64,000 nt of DNA from Lachnospiraceae bacterium (GTDB lineage: Bacteria; Bacillota; Clostridia; Lachnospirales; Lachnospiraceae). The notes under the pieces were generated by a model. It had not been told where the DNA came from. It did not search any database and saw nothing but the letters and a program-made list of their open reading frames with translations. The DNA lies in NCBI GenBank assembly GCA_022793375.1, contig JAAWCS010000015.1, positions 1 through 64,000 of the forward strand, written 5' to 3'. How positions within the stretch are numbered: the stretch's first letter is position 1; every line of letters begins with the position of its first letter. The position numbers were made by a program, and so were the translations under genes. Of the stretch, positions 24,643 through 33,040 are shown piece by piece.

Positions 24643-25170
24643 ATGGATGTTTCAAATTACAAGGTCGGCGATTGTAAAAAGATGTGTGTATCTGAAAAAA
24701 TTGATTTCCTGCACAAAGTTCATACAGAAGAAATTTCATTGTGGGACGACGACGGAAATGACAATGAAATCTGGAATGATTATCACATGGTGCAAGATGA
24801 ATTCCTGCAGCATGCGGAACTGCTTCATTGTGAAGATGTATTGCATATTATGAAAATCTTTGACGATGACTGCTTTGAAATATCCTGGCAATTTCATCTT
24901 GCTGTCATGCTGTATCGTAATTGTGTGCATTACGGAACAAACAGAATCGCCTTTTATTTACAGCATTTGCAGGAAATCCCCTCAAACGGAAGATTTCATG
25001 GCTGGCATTTTCCGATCCAATGGCTTATGGATGAAAAATCTTTTCTGCTTTTAAAAGAAGCCGTACAGGAGCAGACAGCAGAAACCAAAAAACTGGTATC
25101 GCAGATATTAGACGGTATTGAAACACATCCCGAAGAAAAAGAGCAGCTAAGAGCCCTCCTCGATACATAA
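24643..25170 (+). CDS. Hypothetical cytoplasmic protein
   Basis: 175 residues, acidic, rich in Trp/His/Asp, with no signal peptide or membrane segment. Two ATGs occur; the second, at 24643, is spaced 6 nt from GGAGGT and is preferred over 24637, which abuts it. It has its own promoter and a terminator hairpin, so it is a single-gene unit with lower GC than surrounding genes. Motifs such as NDEIWNDYH-like repeats and a helical EEKEQLRALL tail are seen, but I recognise no family and give no function. Confidence 0.7.
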   Translation: MDVSNYKVGDCKKMCVSEKIDFLHKVHTEEISLWDDDGNDNEIWNDYHMVQDEFLQHAELLHCEDVLHIMKIFDDDCFEISWQFHLAVMLYRNCVHYGTNRIAFYLQHLQEIPSNGRFHGWHFPIQWLMDEKSFLLLKEAVQEQTAETKKLVSQILDGIETHPEEKEQLRALLDT

Positions 25171-25175
25171 ATGTA

Positions 25176-25199
25176 AGGACTTCGTTTTCACGAAGTCCT
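25176..25199 (+). terminator. Hairpin between convergent genes
   Basis: A perfect 9-bp stem AGGACTTCG/CGAAGTCCT with a 6-nt loop lies 5 bp after the stop at 25170. The weak T-rich sequence on either side could serve both this gene and the convergent ferritin gene. Confidence 0.7.
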
Positions 25200-25247
25200 C
25201 GTTTGTATGTCTTTCTCTCTGTGAGACGCTCTCCCTGCCGCAAACGC

Positions 25248-25757
25248 TTACAGCGTCAGAGACGGCGCCGAATAAACGCGGGCACCCAGCTCGCTGTTTA
25301 ACATATAAAGGCCCTTGGCATCCGTGCCAAACAACTCCATCTTCGTAATCATATCCGAAGCGTTCTTCTCTTCCTCGCCCTGCTCCTTGACAAACCAGTC
25401 AAGCAGCTGCATCGTGCGGAAATCCTTCACCTCGAAAGCCGCGGCATAGATGTCGTTAATCAGAGAAGTCACATACTGCTCATGCTCCAGGCCAGCCTTT
25501 AAGGGCGCCATATTGTCCTTCAGCTCCTTGTCCGGTTTCGCGATCGCCTCAAACGTCACCTTCTGGCCGTTATTCTGCAGATACTGATAGAACAGCATCG
25601 CATGATCGCGTTCCTCCTGCGCCTGAATCTTATACCAGTTCTCAAAACCGTCCAAGCCGACGGAGGCATAATAATTGGCAAAATCCAGGTACAAATAGGC
25701 CGAATAAAACTCCTTGTTAATCTGCTCGTTCAGCAAGTCAGCCACTTTCTGATCCAT
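25248..25757 (-). CDS. ftnA: Ferritin (bacterial non-haem FtnA type)
   Basis: 169 residues from the MDQKVADLL start. Ferroxidase ligands are recognisable: the early NEQINKEFYSAYLY glutamate, EERDHAM with Glu and His, and the later EQGEEEKNA helix. It stores iron in a 24-subunit shell and protects an anaerobe against Fenton chemistry on oxygen exposure. The ORF track adds 24 residues (starting MKHRKGV) that are a translation of the dispersed repeat in the leader; AAAGGAG lies between that and the true ATG at 25757. Confidence 0.93.
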   Translation of the reverse strand: MDQKVADLLNEQINKEFYSAYLYLDFANYYASVGLDGFENWYKIQAQEERDHAMLFYQYLQNNGQKVTFEAIAKPDKELKDNMAPLKAGLEHEQYVTSLINDIYAAAFEVKDFRTMQLLDWFVKEQGEEEKNASDMITKMELFGTDAKGLYMLNSELGARVYSAPSLTL

Positions 25758-25783
25758 AGTATGTATAACTCCTTTCATCTGTC

Positions 25784-25853
25784 TGCCCGTGTTCTCAGGG
25801 CATGGTGGTACACCCTTGCGGTGTTTCATCTGTCTGCCCGTGTTCTCAGGGCA
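25784..25853 (-). repeat. Structured repeat copies in the ferritin leader
   Basis: Two copies of TGCCC-GTGTTCTCA-GGGCA (25784-25802 and 25835-25853) flank an ACACC-CTTGC-GGTGT hairpin (25810-25824). The layout equals the 52-bp units near 7.3 kb but with paired substitutions that preserve both stems. It lies between the ferritin promoter and its ATG, so it is transcribed. Confidence 0.85.
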
Positions 25854-25871
25854 TGGTAGTACGCTGGGCTT

Positions 25872-25900
25872 ATTGTACTACGATTTTTCTGAGAATGCAA
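25872..25900 (-). promoter_or_regulatory. Ferritin promoter
   Basis: Minus-strand TTGCAT, 17-bp spacer, TACAAT. An imperfectly placed GTAGTAC...GTACTAC inverted repeat overlaps the -10 and start region and might be an operator. Confidence 0.5.
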
Positions 25901-25953
25901 GACGTTTCCTGCAAGCTGCTTTCAGGCTTCCTGTGGGAATACTCATTTCCATA

Positions 25954-27303
25954 TCAGAATGATTTACTGCTTCTCTGCTCTAATGCCAATCCGATCAGTC
26001 GATCCGCCTGATCTGCCATAAACAGGGGAATATTCAATACATCGTCGTCCCGTTTCAGATTATCCAGTGAGAAACGTACACGGAGTTTGACTTTATCCGG
26101 AAATAACTCTTTAAACTTTTTAAGACTTTTGCTGGCAGTATTGGCTTCGGACTTAACTTCCACGGGGAAAATATCATTTTCCCGCTGGATAAGGAAATCC
26201 ACCTCATAGGGAGGATTGTTCTGCGTCCAGTAGCGGGGAGCTACTTCAAACTGCGTAATCAAGGTCTGCAGCACAAAATTTTCGGTTAGCGCGCCCTTAA
26301 ATTCAGTGAACAAACGATTGCCTTCTCCGAATGCCGTAGGTGCCAGCTGTGCCAAACGGCGAAGCAGGCCTACATCCGCCAGATAAATCTTAAATGCGGA
26401 AAGATCATCATAAGCAGCCACCGGCAGACCGGGTGCGCAGCTGCGGTAAATCTTATGCACAAGCCGGGCCTCTACAAGCCATTGCAGGGCATCCTCGTAT
26501 TCACGGGCTCTGGCCCCCTCCTTGATAACCTTGTAAATAAACTTTTTGTTCTCCCTTGCCAGCTGGGAGGGTATAGACTTCCAGATCATAGAAATCTTTG
26601 GAAACTCACTGACATTGGGATGTTTTGCAAAGTCTCTCTGATACGCATCCAAAATCCCAGACAAAGCTTCCTGCATAGCAGAAACATCCCTTGCTTCCGT
26701 CCACATCAGCACAGGTTCAGGCATGCCGCCCGTAATATAATACATCTTCAATTTTTCATATAGAGGATTAAAGAACGCATCATGAATCGGTTCAATGGTA
26801 TCCACGCTTTTCAGATATCCGGCCAGATTTTCATCGCCATTGGCAAGCAGAAACTCCGTAAAAGTCATCGGATCAATCTGCATAAAGTTGACCTTGCCTA
26901 CAGGGAAAGAAGATGGTTTCGCCAGAGCAATCCCCAGCAAAGAACCGGCGCAGGCAACGTGATACTGCGGGGCATTCTCGCAGAAATATTTCATCGAATT
27001 GACCACCTTAGGGCAGTCCTGTACCTCGTCAAAGATAATAAGCGTCTTTTCCGGCACAATCTTTTGGCCGCTGACCATCATTAGATTCTGCAGGATACGG
27101 TCTACATCCTTGGTGGTCTCAAAAAACTGTTTATATTCCTCATTTTCGTCAAAATTAAAGTAGGCTGCATTTTCATAATAACGCCTGCCGAATTCTTTAA
27201 GGACCCAGGTCTTGCCTACCTGGCGCACACCCTTTAAGATCAGCGGTTTGCGGTACGGCGAGTTCTTCCAATCCAGCAGCTTCTGCAACATGAATCGTTC
27301 CAT
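25954..27303 (-). CDS. AAA-type ATPase with DUF4143 domain
   Basis: 449 residues. Walker A is GVRQVGKTWVL and Walker B is LIIFDEVQDCP; the C-terminal DUF4143 domain includes PYEVDFLIQRE and FPVEVKSEAN, a nuclease-like E/D-x-D...E-x-K pattern. This is a different subfamily from the 21829 and 61099 proteins, longer and with a more typical GSLLG sensor. The physiological function is unknown. It is an isolated gene with AT-rich flanks. Confidence 0.85.
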   Translation of the reverse strand: MERFMLQKLLDWKNSPYRKPLILKGVRQVGKTWVLKEFGRRYYENAAYFNFDENEEYKQFFETTKDVDRILQNLMMVSGQKIVPEKTLIIFDEVQDCPKVVNSMKYFCENAPQYHVACAGSLLGIALAKPSSFPVGKVNFMQIDPMTFTEFLLANGDENLAGYLKSVDTIEPIHDAFFNPLYEKLKMYYITGGMPEPVLMWTEARDVSAMQEALSGILDAYQRDFAKHPNVSEFPKISMIWKSIPSQLARENKKFIYKVIKEGARAREYEDALQWLVEARLVHKIYRSCAPGLPVAAYDDLSAFKIYLADVGLLRRLAQLAPTAFGEGNRLFTEFKGALTENFVLQTLITQFEVAPRYWTQNNPPYEVDFLIQRENDIFPVEVKSEANTASKSLKKFKELFPDKVKLRVRFSLDNLKRDDDVLNIPLFMADQADRLIGLALEQRSSKSF

Positions 27304-27429
27304 AGATACGCTTCCTCACATTTTTATTATATTTTTCGTGTTTTCAATCACACTTTTATTATATATTATGTGCACGAAAATTACAATCTAAAACAAGGCT
27401 CCCCAGCAAACCGCACCGCGAAATGGCCG

Positions 27430-27733
27430 CTACTCCAACTTTCCGTTTTTCACCTCAAAACGCGCCAGCTCCCTTTCAAACACACGGCCATACTCGTCCG
27501 TAATCCGGCCAACGGCGGTTAAAATATCCCCCTCCTCCAACATTACATCCATCGGCATTTCCGCCCGGTAGACCTGGAACCGGTCTCTGTTCTCTGTTAA
27601 TTTTGCTTCATAGACAGCTGTCGGACTCCCATTTCGAAATTGCCTGCCTGGATACGCCAAACGTCTCGCCGAAAGCTTCCTGCGACAAACCGTGCTCCTT
27701 ACGAATCCATGCAATTCTTTGGCCGATTGTCAT
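27430..27733 (-). pseudogene. XRE-family regulator remnant
   Basis: An ATG at 27733, behind GGGGGAAG, opens a clear XRE helix-turn-helix (RIAWIRKEHGLSQEAFGE, SRQAISKWESD) that stops after 41 residues at 27608. The overlapping minus-strand frame, read through to 27430, encodes a ~60-residue beta-rich tail (VYEAKLTENRDRF to VKNGKLE) unrelated to the HTH and without its own start site. I read this as a regulator broken by a deletion/frameshift that fused its N-terminus to the end of its C-terminal domain. A functional 41-residue mini-regulator is less likely. Confidence 0.6.
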
Positions 27734-27940
27734 CCGTTCTTCCCCCTTTCCTCCGATCTTCTGTTTTCAGAATAGCAAAAAACAGCCAAAAAATCTACCA
27801 GTTCAGGATGGCGCGTTGTCAACCGCCGGTTGACGGCCCATGCTGCATAATCCCAATACCTCCTATTTCCACCCGCTCCCCGACTCTCAATCCGGCCGGA
27901 TAATCCGACCCGGGACTCCCGCCGCCAAACATCCAAACAA

Positions 27941-27976
27941 CCCGCAGGCCGGATTTGCAAAACCCTTGCCTGCGGG
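27941..27976 (-). terminator. Hairpin downstream of the aldolase gene
   Basis: CCCGCAGGC/GCCTGCGGG, 9-bp stem with an 18-nt loop, about 45 bp after the aldolase stop. The T-run is short (TTGTTTGG). The rest of 27734-28019 shows no convincing gene. Confidence 0.5.
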
Positions 27977-28019
27977 CCGTTTACGTCCGCCGCTGTCAGC
28001 GGGCCATTCGCCTGCGTCT

Positions 28020-28943
28020 CTACAATTTGAAACAGTCAAGTTCCGCCGCCCGATACTTTTCCCGAAGCGCCCTCAACTCCTTCTTCAATTCCGTAAGTTC
28101 CTCTTCCTTATAATTATAGAACGGCCGCCGGGAATATCCCGACTCCAGTCCGCGCCAATTCATTACATTGTGCAGGATGCTCGGAAAATCGTATTTCAGA
28201 CAGGCAAAGATAAATTGGTCCGCCAGCTTCTGCAGGCGCATCCCCTCACGGATGTCGCTCTCCTTAACCGCCTTTACGATCTTCTGGTACAGATCGGGAA
28301 TCGCATTGTAAAACGAACCGATGATCCCGTCCGCCCCGGCGCACAATCCCGAAAACGCCATCTCGTCACAGCCCGAGTAGATCATAAAATCCGGGCCCAG
28401 CATTTCTTTCAGACAGCCCATCTCGTCGTGGCTGCGCGCCGTATACTTCAGGCCCTTTACACGCGGCAGGCCGGCAATCTTTAAAATCAAATCCATATCC
28501 ATGATCCCGGCCAGGACGATATTGTAGACGACCAGCGGAATCTCCACCGATTCGGACAAATCCCTGTAATACCCGTAGATATCCTCCTTCTTAAACCTCC
28601 AGTAAAAAGGCGGCACCGAAGAAATCGCGTCCGCCCCCGCGGCCTCGGCCTGCTTCGCCAGCTCGATCGACTTTTTGGTCCCGATATCGCCCACATGGAC
28701 AATCACCGGCCTTCTGCCGTTTACATGATCGATCACGGTTTCCACGACATGCATCCGCTCTTTCATCGTCATTGTAAAGCACTCGCCGGTACTGCCGGTC
28801 AAATAAAAGCCGTCCGCCCCGTTTTCCATCATAAAATCGAGCATGGCCCGCATACAGCCGTCGTCCACCTCTTCCTTGGAATCAAAAAAGGTCATCAGGG
28901 CCGGAATCACCCCTTTTATCTCAGTAATGTCATATTTTGCCAT
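28020..28943 (-). CDS. Dihydrodipicolinate synthase/N-acetylneuraminate lyase family aldolase
   Basis: 307 residues, the usual length for this class I aldolase barrel. The pyruvate/carboxylate motif is GSTGECFTMT, the catalytic tyrosine is in VVYNIVLAG and the Schiff-base lysine is in VKGLKYTAR. The Tyr motif lacks the usual proline after YNI. It splits or forms a 2-keto acid using pyruvate; the true substrate is unclear. It is not a housekeeping DapA by context: it follows an oligopeptide-type ABC transporter by 59 bp and should share its transcript and GntR control. A second, different family member (NanA) is at 42981. Confidence 0.85.
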   Translation of the reverse strand: MAKYDITEIKGVIPALMTFFDSKEEVDDGCMRAMLDFMMENGADGFYLTGSTGECFTMTMKERMHVVETVIDHVNGRRPVIVHVGDIGTKKSIELAKQAEAAGADAISSVPPFYWRFKKEDIYGYYRDLSESVEIPLVVYNIVLAGIMDMDLILKIAGLPRVKGLKYTARSHDEMGCLKEMLGPDFMIYSGCDEMAFSGLCAGADGIIGSFYNAIPDLYQKIVKAVKESDIREGMRLQKLADQFIFACLKYDFPSILHNVMNWRGLESGYSRRPFYNYKEEELTELKKELRALREKYRAAELDCFKL

Positions 28944-28959
28944 CGTGTCTCCTCTCTTT

Positions 28960-28978
28960 TGCCCGTGTTCTCAGGGCA
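28960..28978 (-). repeat. Single hairpin copy of the dispersed structured repeat
   Basis: TGCCC-GTGTTCTCA-GGGCA, identical to the ferritin-leader hairpin, 17 bp upstream of the aldolase ATG. The second hairpin of the repeat is missing here. Confidence 0.8.
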
Positions 28979-29002
28979 TCTTCATTTTTCGTCCGCCGCC
29001 CC

Positions 29003-30016
29003 TCATATCGCCGCCCGCACCTGGTGGCAGCACACGATATGCGGACGCCCGTCCTTCTCAATCGCCACCGGCTTTGGCGCCTTCGTTTTGCACTCCTCGC
29101 GGCATTTGGGACAGCGCGGATGGAACGGACAGCCCGCAGGCGGGTTGACCGGGCTCGGCACATCCCCCTGCAAAGGGATGCGTTTGCGGCGCTTATTGAT
29201 ATCGGCAATCGGAATCGCGCTTAAAAGCGCCTGCGTATACGGATGAAGCGTATTGGCAAAAAGCTCCTCCGTATCCGCCACCTCCACGATATGTCCCAGA
29301 TACATGACGACAATCCGGTCGCTGATGTACTCCACCACCGACAAGTCATGCGTAATAAACATATAGGTCAGATTGTACCGATCCTTTAATTCCTTCAAAA
29401 GCTTCAGCACCTGCGCCTGGATCGAAACATCCAGCGCCGAAACCGCCTCGTCGCAGACAATGAACTCCGGGGACACCGAGAGCGCGCGGGCGATGCCGAT
29501 GCGCTGCCGCTGGCCGCCGGAAAACTCGTTCGGATACCGCTCCATATACTCGGCCGGCAGGTTCACGGCCTGCAAAAGCCCGGCAATCTTCTCCCGGCGC
29601 TCCTGCTTGTTCTTCATGCCAAAGCGGATCAGCGGCTCCTGCATGGACTTAAAAATCGTAAAAGCCGGGTTTAAAGACGAATACGGATCCTGGAACACGA
29701 TCTGCATCCGGCTGCGCATCTGATCCAGCTCCTGCTTACTCATCCGCATCAGATCACGGCCCGTTTCCCCTTCTCCATAGATCACCTGCCCCTCATACGG
29801 CCGGATCAGCTGCAAAATACTCTTGCCTAACGTCGTTTTGCCGCAGCCGCTCTCGCCCACCACGCCGAGGATTTCCCCCTTGTACACCTCCAGATCCACA
29901 TCGTCAACCGCTTTTACATACCCCGCCGTTTTTTTGAGCAGGCCCTTCTTGATGGGATACCAGGTTTTGAGGCCTCGGACACGGATCAATACCTCGTTCT
30001 TTTTGTTCTCTGCCAT
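29003..30016 (-). CDS. Oligopeptide/dipeptide-type ABC transporter ATPase (OppF/DppF-like)
   Basis: 337 residues: Walker A GESGCGKTTLGK, signature FSGGQRQRIGIA, Walker B FIVCDEAVSALD, and the C-terminal oligopeptide-transporter cysteine motif GCPFHPRCPKCREEC that binds an Fe-S centre in some members. It pairs with the ATPase encoded 2 bp upstream to power the importer. Confidence 0.94.
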   Translation of the reverse strand: MAENKKNEVLIRVRGLKTWYPIKKGLLKKTAGYVKAVDDVDLEVYKGEILGVVGESGCGKTTLGKSILQLIRPYEGQVIYGEGETGRDLMRMSKQELDQMRSRMQIVFQDPYSSLNPAFTIFKSMQEPLIRFGMKNKQERREKIAGLLQAVNLPAEYMERYPNEFSGGQRQRIGIARALSVSPEFIVCDEAVSALDVSIQAQVLKLLKELKDRYNLTYMFITHDLSVVEYISDRIVVMYLGHIVEVADTEELFANTLHPYTQALLSAIPIADINKRRKRIPLQGDVPSPVNPPAGCPFHPRCPKCREECKTKAPKPVAIEKDGRPHIVCCHQVRAAI

Positions 30017-30017
30017 C

Positions 30018-31028
30018 TCAGCCCTCCCCCTTCAAAAGATTATGGAAGCAGCGGCACATATGCCCTTCCTCGATCGTCTGCTCGCCCGGCATGGCTTGTG
30101 TGCACTCTTCGGTCACATACGGACATCTCGGCGCAAACTGGCAGCCCTTGGGCCGATTGTACGGATCCGGGGTCGAGCCCTGAATCGGCTCCAACTTCTG
30201 GCCCTTTCCCCGTCCCAGCACCGGGATCGAGTCCAGCAGCGCCTTTGTATACGGATGGGCCGGCCGCGTCAGAATCGCCCGCGCCTCCCCGCTTTCCACA
30301 ATATTTCCCATGTACATGACAGCCACCTGATCGGCCAGTTCGGCTACCACGCCCATATCATGGGTAATCAGGAGGATCGCCGTATCGTTGTTGTTCTTCA
30401 AATCCAGCATCAGCTCAAAAATCTGCGCCTGAATCGTCACGTCGAGGGCCGTGGTCGGCTCATCCGCCACCAAAACCTTGGGACGGCAGCTCATCGCCAT
30501 CGCGATCATGGCCCGCTGGCACATGCCGCCGGAAAACTGGTGCGGATACTCCCTAACCCGCTGCTTTGGCAGCGGAATCCCCATGTCCTTTAACAGCTGT
30601 ACCGCCAGCCGGTCAGCCTCCTTCTTTGTCCTGGCCTGGTTGTGATACATCAATGCTTCATTGATCTGGTATCCTACCGTAAAGACCGGGTTCAGCGCTG
30701 TCATCGGATCCTGGAAAATCATCGCCATGCCCGCGCCGCGCAGTTCCCGCATCTCCTTTCCCCTGCGTTTGAGTTGGTCGATTCGGATATCCCTTCCCTG
30801 ATAATAAAAATCGATACTGCCCGACTCAATACGCGAAAGCTCCGGCAAAAGCCCCATAATCGAGTTGGCCGTCACCGACTTGCCGCAGCCGCTCTCCCCG
30901 ACAATGCACATGATATGGCTCTTTTTCAAGTCGAAGGAAACGCCCCGCAAAACCCGGTTACAGCGGTTGTTGTTATAAAAATTCACATGAAGATCGTTTA
31001 CGCTTACTACAACATCTTTCTTTTCCAC
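30018..31028 (-). CDS. Oligopeptide/dipeptide-type ABC transporter ATPase (OppD/DppD-like)
   Basis: 336 residues: Walker A GESGCGKSVTAN, signature FSGGMCQRAMIA, Walker B VLVADEPTTALD, and the C-terminal motif GCQFAPRCPYVTEEC. It is the second nucleotide-binding subunit of the heteromeric importer, in the standard B-C-D-F gene order. Confidence 0.94.
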   Translation of the reverse strand: MEKKDVVVSVNDLHVNFYNNNRCNRVLRGVSFDLKKSHIMCIVGESGCGKSVTANSIMGLLPELSRIESGSIDFYYQGRDIRIDQLKRRGKEMRELRGAGMAMIFQDPMTALNPVFTVGYQINEALMYHNQARTKKEADRLAVQLLKDMGIPLPKQRVREYPHQFSGGMCQRAMIAMAMSCRPKVLVADEPTTALDVTIQAQIFELMLDLKNNNDTAILLITHDMGVVAELADQVAVMYMGNIVESGEARAILTRPAHPYTKALLDSIPVLGRGKGQKLEPIQGSTPDPYNRPKGCQFAPRCPYVTEECTQAMPGEQTIEEGHMCRCFHNLLKGEG

Positions 31029-31040
31029 TCGTATTCCCCC

Positions 31041-31949
31041 CTATCCGATCTGTGACGGATCGGTCGCATCCCGCAGACCGTCGCCGATGAAGTTGATGCT
31101 CACGACAAACAGGGTGACCACAATACCGGTGGGAAGCCAGATCCAGGGCGCATCCTTTAAGATCGTCAGATCCTGGGCCACGTTGAGGATATTCCCCCAG
31201 GTCGCGACCTCCAGCGGTACGCCAAGCCCCAGGAAACTCAAAGAAGCTTCCTGTAAAATAAACATGGCCGTTGAAAGGGTAACATTGACAAAAATCGGCC
31301 CGATCGCATTCGGAAGCATATGTACAAAGGCAATCCGCATACTGCCGATGCCAAACGCCTTTAAGGCCTGTACGTACTCCTCCTCGCGGATCGAAAGCAT
31401 CTGCGAGCGGGCCATGCGGTACATCGAAGGCCAGCCGGTCACCGAAAAAATCAGAATCAGGTTCCAAAGGCTCTGCCCGGTCACCGTCACCAGAATCAGC
31501 ACCAGGATCATCTGCGGAAACGCCATCAGCACTTCCGACAGCTTCATCACGACCCCGTCCAGCCATCCGCCCTTGTAGCCGCAGATCGTCCCCAGGGATA
31601 CCCCGATGACGGTGGCGATCAAAGCGCTTCCAAAGCCTACGCCGATCGAAACCCGACCCCCGTAGAGAATCCTCGCCCAGATATCGCGCCCGATCTTGTC
31701 CGTGCCGAAAATATGGCTGGCCGAGGGCGCCTCCAGAATACTTCGCAGATCCACCTTCGTCGAACTGTACTGGGTAAACAAAGGGGCGCAGACGCACATA
31801 AGCATAATCACGGCAAAAATCACAAATCCGGCGATGGAAAGCTTATTGGCAAAAATTTTGCGCAGAGTCCGGTTCTTAATCCCGCGCCGCGCTGTCCCGG
31901 ATTCCTCCCGCCTTAAAATGCGGTCCATCTTCCTGTCAAGAGAACTCAT
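31041..31949 (-). CDS. Oligopeptide-type ABC transporter permease (OppC-like)
   Basis: 302 residues, with the N-terminal OppC extension, FGTDKIGRDIWARILYGGR motif, about six membrane helices and the EAA-loop EYVQALKAFGIGSMRIAFVH. It forms half of the membrane channel with the OppB-like protein. Confidence 0.93.
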   Translation of the reverse strand: MSSLDRKMDRILRREESGTARRGIKNRTLRKIFANKLSIAGFVIFAVIMLMCVCAPLFTQYSSTKVDLRSILEAPSASHIFGTDKIGRDIWARILYGGRVSIGVGFGSALIATVIGVSLGTICGYKGGWLDGVVMKLSEVLMAFPQMILVLILVTVTGQSLWNLILIFSVTGWPSMYRMARSQMLSIREEEYVQALKAFGIGSMRIAFVHMLPNAIGPIFVNVTLSTAMFILQEASLSFLGLGVPLEVATWGNILNVAQDLTILKDAPWIWLPTGIVVTLFVVSINFIGDGLRDATDPSQIG

Positions 31950-31964
31950 CGTAGCGCCTCCTTC

Positions 31965-32924
31965 CTAGCCTAGCTTGATCCGGGGATCCAAAAACGCCGT
32001 TACAATATCTACCATAATACTTGAAATCAAGACCAGCAGCACGCTAAAAAATCCGATCATCATCACCAGCGGCGTATTCTGTGAACGGACGGCATTGACA
32101 AACAGGCTGCCGATCCCCGGCCACTGGAATACCTCCTCAATGACCACCGCGCCGCCGATCAGCATCGGCAGACGAAAGCCGATCAGCACGACCACCGGGG
32201 TCAAGGCAGTGCGCAGACCGTGCAGAAGATTGACCCGCCATTCCGGGATTCCCTTTGCCCTGGCCGTTTTCATATAATCGCGGCCCATCGAATCCAGCAT
32301 ACTGCTGCGCGCATAGCGCATCACGCCGGCTGTCAGGGAAAAGCCCAATACTAGCGCCGGCATCACCAGATACGGCAGGCGCTCAACAAAGGACTGCCCG
32401 GCGCTGGCCATACGCCCGCCGGCCGGGAGCAGGTTCAGATGGAGGGCAAACGCGTTGATGCAGATCAGCCCCAGCAAAAACTGCGGAACCGCCACGCCTA
32501 CCATGCCGATCAGACTGAACACCTGGTCGATCAGGCTTCCCTTTTTTAAAGCGCTTAAAACGCCGAAAAGGACGCCGAAAATCGAAGAAAAAATCAAGGC
32601 GGTTACCGTAAGTTCAATGGTCGCCGGCAGATGGTTTTTCATCAGCGTCGCCACCGGCACGCCGCTTTGGATCGAATAACCAAATTCGCCCTGAAGCAGT
32701 CCGCCCAGCCATTTAAAATAACGCACAAGGAACGGATCGTTTAACCCCAGGGATTCCCGCATCGCGTTCAGCTGCTCTGCCGACATCGTAGCCAGCGCGT
32801 CCGGAGGAATCAAAAAATCCACCGCATCGCCCGGCATCAGTTCAATTCCCAGATAAATCAAGAAACTGATGAACAGCATCATCGGGATCAGAGACAGCAC
32901 TTTTCTTAACGTATATGTTGCCAT
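31965..32924 (-). CDS. Oligopeptide-type ABC transporter permease (OppB-like)
   Basis: 319 residues from ATG 32924 (CAGGAAGGATGAG site), removing 23 spurious residues. It shows the OppB N-terminal helix, the LGLNDPFLVRYFKWLGG segment, the EAA-like loop DYMKTARAKGIPEWRVNLLHG and a C-terminal helix. It forms the other half of the channel. Confidence 0.93.
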   Translation of the reverse strand: MATYTLRKVLSLIPMMLFISFLIYLGIELMPGDAVDFLIPPDALATMSAEQLNAMRESLGLNDPFLVRYFKWLGGLLQGEFGYSIQSGVPVATLMKNHLPATIELTVTALIFSSIFGVLFGVLSALKKGSLIDQVFSLIGMVGVAVPQFLLGLICINAFALHLNLLPAGGRMASAGQSFVERLPYLVMPALVLGFSLTAGVMRYARSSMLDSMGRDYMKTARAKGIPEWRVNLLHGLRTALTPVVVLIGFRLPMLIGGAVVIEEVFQWPGIGSLFVNAVRSQNTPLVMMIGFFSVLLVLISSIMVDIVTAFLDPRIKLG

Positions 32925-32951
32925 AAACTCATCCTTCCTGAAAAGAAAGCC

Positions 32952-33004
32952 GCCATACCGCGGGGTCCAAGCCGGGCAAACAGGCCGAAGCACTCGGGTA
33001 TGGC
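32952..33004 (-). other. Intercistronic hairpin after the substrate-binding protein gene
   Basis: GCCATACC pairs with GGTATGGC across a 37-nt GC-rich loop in the 116-bp gap between the binding protein and permease genes. Such hairpins commonly keep binding-protein mRNA more abundant than permease mRNA. Confidence 0.45.
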
Positions 33005-33040
33005 AGCCAGAGCCGCACCGCGCAGGCGGCGCAGACAGGT

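Noticed and set aside
25758-25829. 24-residue extension of ferritin starting MKHRKGV
   Set aside because: It is a translation of the leader repeat; the ribosome binding site and conserved ferritin start lie downstream at 25757.
27730-27960. 76-aa minus-strand ORF upstream of the broken XRE gene
   Set aside because: No ribosome binding site, no recognisable domain, Arg-rich composition typical of a chance frame.
28020-28943. Housekeeping dihydrodipicolinate synthase (dapA)
   Set aside because: Located in a transporter operon under a GntR operator, with an altered Tyr motif and no lysine-pathway neighbours.
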